A stretch of 64,000 bases of DNA, from contig NC_049979.1 of NCBI RefSeq assembly GCF_000003815.2, positions 18,423,367 to 18,487,366 of the forward strand. The letters are read 5' to 3'. Under the pieces are notes generated by a model. It was given only the letters and a program-made list of their open reading frames with translations, was not told the DNA's origin and did not search any database. The position numbers and the translations under genes were made by a program. Below are positions 60,455-64,000 of the stretch, piece after piece (positions within the stretch are counted from its first letter, which is position 1; each line of letters opens with the position of its first letter). The stretch is from Branchiostoma floridae (lineage: Eukaryota; Chordata; Leptocardii; Amphioxiformes; Branchiostomatidae).

Positions 60455-60611
60455 TACTGTAAATGCAGAAATGTTTGCGGTGGTTTTATGTTCGCGGTTT
60501 TCGCAAGGCAGTCTTACCGTGTATGCCACTACCACGAACTTAAAACCACAGCGAACTCTCCACTTTCCCGCTAACGCGAAATTAAATGCCCGCAAACTTA
60601 AATGTATTTAC
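60455..60611. mobile_element. TACTGTAAATG MITE, copy 2 (internally shortened)
   Basis: Starts TACTGTAAATGCAG and carries the same GCGGT/ACCGC motifs, but is about 157 bp, has lost the central part and has a weaker right end (ATGTATTTAC). Same orientation as copy 3. Confidence 0.7.
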
Positions 60612-60968
60612 CCTATATCTATCCAGGACACTGAACAGATCCCCTATGACACCTGTCTAATCAATGCATTATTTATGGTGCTCAGCTGCAAGTCTTCTAA
60701 CCATGTCCACCCTTTATCAGTAATCACTCTCACCACATTATACCCATTACCACTGTGTACCAGCCACTGGATGTGCTAGGTTCAATATGCCTGGCAGTTT
60801 AGTGAAATTCTCCATGACTGTTCAAGCCTGAGCCATCATCTAAGATGAATACCTTGTAGAATTTATGTCTGAGCTGGATGAAGTTTTATGACTTCTTCTG
60901 ATACTTTCTTATGATATCAATGTTAATGTTTAAGTACAAAACCTGCAGGACAATTTCGGAGCCAGAGA

Positions 60969-61180
60969 TACTGTAAATGCAGAAATGTTCGCGGTGGATT
61001 AATATTCGCGGTTTTCGCGGCGACCACTTCACCGCGAATTTAAATCCACCGCGAACATTTTTCCATAACAGTAAGAGACTACAGTGCATGGTGCTACCGC
61101 GAAATTAAAACCACCGCGAAAAGTCCATTTTCCCGCTACCGCGAAATTAAATCCACGCAAGCTTAAATGCATTTACAGTA
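60969..61180. mobile_element. TACTGTAAATG MITE, copy 3
   Basis: Full 212-bp copy in the opposite orientation to copy 1, with intact TACTGTAAATGCA ends and strong internal ACCGCGAA/TTCGCGGT palindromy. Lies between fragments of the PPP1CB pseudogene. Confidence 0.85.
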
Positions 61181-63965
61181 ACCAGTTCTATAATTGTACA
61201 GTGTATCTTACACTCCAAGTATTGATTTTTGTGCATACCCAGGTGCACTTGGCTGTCTTAATCTTACACTTCAACAGCCATAAACATCCTCCCATCCATC
61301 AGGTACCTGCAGTTTGTGATGCACAAGTACTGGCCAACCTGCCCTCTCAACTAACATAGTAATAACCTCCAACTCAAGCAGTGAATTATGGATTTAACAG
61401 GCACATTGGTACATTTGTGCGCTGTAGGTGTGGAGCTGGGTTCCTGTGTAAATGTACTAGTATTATGTTTGTGACCTAGTAAGAGGATGAATTATTCTAC
61501 CAATTACAAGCTCACAGAATGAACATTCTCATCCATCATAGTCTGCTTGCTGATGTCCCTTGTGAGGCTATAATGCCAAAAGCAGATCTGACTAAGGCCG
61601 GTCTATCTTTCTTACACAGGCCTGCCTTAAAATAAACTAAGGCTAGAAAAGGTTGGAATTAAATGTCATAAAAGAGAAAGTACATGGTACAAAAACCAAA
61701 GCTCACTACCTTTACATTAATAGTAGTTCTAACAATGTATCTCCTGAATAGCATCATGGCAATATGCACTAAACTGTGTCATGCAAATTGCCTGACCTGC
61801 CTGACTCAGGAGCATGCTAGAAATGTTTCTGACCCGGGAGTGCGGAGGAGCTGCTCCCATCCTGGCTCTGTCACACATGGGTTAGATTCCAGACATTGCT
61901 GGTACCAAGTTGTCCTGAATTGTCCCCCCCACATCTGTACATAGTGCATCAGATTTGTGGGAGCAGGGGTAGAGTAGGAGTATTAACCGTAAGATCTATA
62001 CTATAAATGCATGGACAAAGTACTATATAAACCTCAGTTCTCAATAATTTTTCTTTTTTTTTCAAAACTCTGACAGAAGACAATGTTATTGAGCATAACA
62101 AACCTCCATGACAACAGAAGATCTTCTGATCCACAATGGCAGAATGGAGAGACAGTTGAATCAGTCTGCACACATCTTTTTTATCTATGCTGTCACATCC
62201 ACCACCTCATCATTAGCAGCTGAGCTGAACTGATTGTGGAACTCGATGTTGAATCGCCATTTACCTGTTTGAGGATAGACAGAAGCAGTAGAGAAAGTCT
62301 CTATCCTTTATATAATACACTGCAGTGTATATAACAACTTTATAACTCAATGTTTATACATATTGTACATGATTTGTATCATAATGAAGATATGATGATA
62401 ATATTTCTTATAGCTAGGACATTTCTGTCAAGGTTTTGTGGAATTCATTTGTTTATCAGTAACTTTAAACAAGGACACCATATTAATAAAAGACTATACA
62501 ATTACATTTCAAGACAAGGTATAAAATATGTTCAAAATGCTTTCAATGATTTTGTTTTCTATTTACTAAAGCTTTAAGTTATACCACAAAACAAGCGTCT
62601 GATTGAACCTGTTGACAACTCTATGGTATCAACCTCTGTTTCTGAGTGTATTAATGAAACAAAACTGCTTGTTAAAAGTGGTCCTCAGCAGATTCCAGCG
62701 GTGATGAGGGGACACTTCAAACCTGGAGCACATGTCAAGGGTACAGCTGGAACAAATCCTACATAGGGAGCACTTACTTACTGGGGTAAGTACCCGGGCC
62801 ACCATCAACACCTACAGTATGTTTGAAGCAGCACAAAATCTCTGCTCAATCACTGACTCTCAGACCCTTTATGTTGTTATGGTACTTGCTGGTAACGTCA
62901 TTTTACAAAATATGACAGCACATAAAATTTCAGATACAGTGCAATCCTTTTATAAAAGACGATATATCGGTACCCACATTCATCATAGAATCCGTTTATC
63001 CAGTTGATACTTGCATCCTTGTGGTTTTCTCTCAAGAAGACGAAATTCTCGGGGTACTTGATCTTGTACGCTAGCAACAAGCAGATGGTTTCCAAAGACT
63101 GTTTTCCACGGTCTACGTAATCCCCGAGGAACAGGTAGTTGGCCTCAGGCGGGAAACCTCCGTACTCGAACAGTTGGAGGAGATCGGTGTACTGGCCATG
63201 GATGTCACCTGGGAAAGTGCTGAATATGGGGTGAGAAATGGCTGCATAGGGTTATACTCAAATCAACAAACCAACTGTTACTGTTAGTGGATAACATTAG
63301 ATAATAGGTTATGACATATATTTATTGACATGGGTTGAAAGGCAACTCAAATATTGATTACAATAAAAAGTAAAGACAATTGCTTATCTTAAAAGGTTAG
63401 CCAAATTTAAAGCAAAAAAATGTTGTGTTTTTTGGTTACCTTTTTGATCATAGTAAAAATTGTCAAAGCTAGCCTTTTTGGGGTAATTTATTATAATATG
63501 ATTAAACTTGTGTTTGTGTGATTACAATATGTTGTTGAAAATGCCAGTGCATTTTATTTTTAAATTGTTAAATCGCTTATTGGCAAAAAGTAAATAAAAA
63601 TTAAAAAATGAGAATATTTTATGCTATGTAACACGTTACCAACACTAATTTTTTCAGAACATTTTTCCTAGGCCTTACCTTTCTGTTCTTATTTGTTTGT
63701 CCTGGGTCCTAAAAGGCATCTTAATGCAATGCAATCAAGGACATGATAAAAAGCAATGAATTGAAAGTAAAGGGCACCTCTAATATGTTGAATCCCCAGA
63801 AGGTACATCCTCATATAACAACATGCAAACAAATGTTGCCTTTGGGAGACACACCCCAGTTTATTTAAGGTTTCAATTGATCTTTTTACTTGTCTAATTT
63901 AGAAAAATTAGAGGATAAAAACCTTCTTCTAAAGACGACATCCCCGGACTTAAGAAAGTAATGAC

Positions 63966-64000
63966 TAGCCTGGGTACCATCCGTATTCTACCGGGCTCCT
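63966..64000. repeat. Dispersed repeat (copy 2), cut by the window end
   Basis: TAGCCTGGGTACCATC and the following bases match 34857-34887. It begins just after the weak PP1 exon fragment, so it interrupts the pseudogene. Confidence 0.6.

Larger units (their letters stand above)
58530..63955 (-). pseudogene. Decayed duplicate of PPP1CB (introns retained)
   Basis: Fragments lie in gene order on the minus strand. 63930-63955 is a weak match to the RGCRPGK exon start. 63210-62984 matches the GDIHG...DEC exon and is the best preserved. 62266-62103 matches the KRRFNIKLW exon, with about 55 extra bases inside it. 58639-58530 matches the last exon, with stop codons at its fifth codon and later. The three exons between the last two fragments were not found. 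In the best fragment the RGNHE metal-binding motif is changed to RENHK and CASINR to DASINW. Introns and splice-site remnants are kept, so it arose by DNA duplication, not retroposition. Confidence 0.85.

Noticed and set aside
62984-63210. A second working PP1 gene
   Set aside because: Only one exon is well preserved; the metal-binding motif is altered, other exons are missing or contain stops, and no continuous frame exists.

Overview
The window looks like draft genome sequence from an invertebrate chordate, most likely an amphioxus (Branchiostoma). It carries intron-rich, single-copy animal genes with high identity to vertebrate orthologues, many short inverted-repeat DNA transposons, and signs of strong heterozygosity (an apparent unmerged haplotype copy next to a 100-N gap). 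The species is inferred from gene content and repeat style, not proven. Runs of N lie at 1-754, 2533-2632, 20265-20406, 33311-33410, 48672-49105 and 55775-55874.

Layout: ZNF839-like zinc-finger gene (minus, 2360-7840); ACTR10, dynactin pointed-end actin-related protein (minus, 9959-16255), head to head with a MOB3 kinase-adaptor gene (plus, 16827-19854); POLR2I, the RPB9 subunit of RNA polymerase II (minus, 23844-27786), head to head with cytosolic HSP90 (plus, 28310-32245); GTPBP2 (minus, 37069-41782); PPP1CB, a protein phosphatase 1 catalytic subunit lacking only its first exon here (minus, 44914-55576); and a broken, intron-containing duplicate of PPP1CB (minus, 58530 to about 63955). Exons were assembled by hand from splice sites, reading phase and family conservation. 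ACTR10, MOB3, POLR2I, HSP90 and GTPBP2 each close to a whole number of codons (461, 220, 125, 725 and 569 residues).

Two gene pairs share short divergent promoters. The ACTR10/MOB3 interval is 571 bp and holds a perfect CRE palindrome. The POLR2I/HSP90 interval is 523 bp and holds a perfect five-unit heat-shock element plus a TATA box. A second heat-shock-like element lies in HSP90 intron 1. ACTR10 intron 5 has every hallmark of a minor-spliceosome (U12-type) AT-AC intron.

The rest is introns and intergenic DNA shaped by transposons: a TTAA-flanked element in ZNF839; a hairpin-ended element flanked by TTATATAA plus a 395-bp MITE in ACTR10 intron 1; a truncated non-LTR retrotransposon in POLR2I; and a 6.1-kb PPP1CB intron packed with a hAT-like element, a Harbinger-like element with G/C-tract termini, an octamer-rich tandem array and a second TTA-flanked MITE. 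The 395-bp MITE occurs again at 34007-34401, where the neighbouring duplicated HSP90 3' flank supplies the matching empty site. The genes are housekeeping functions (transcription, dynein transport, Hippo/NDR-type signalling, chaperone, GTPase, phosphatase) and do not form one pathway. I found no new multi-gene system; the most interesting items are the AT-AC intron, the filled/empty MITE pair, the hairpin-ended transposons and the decayed PP1 duplicate.
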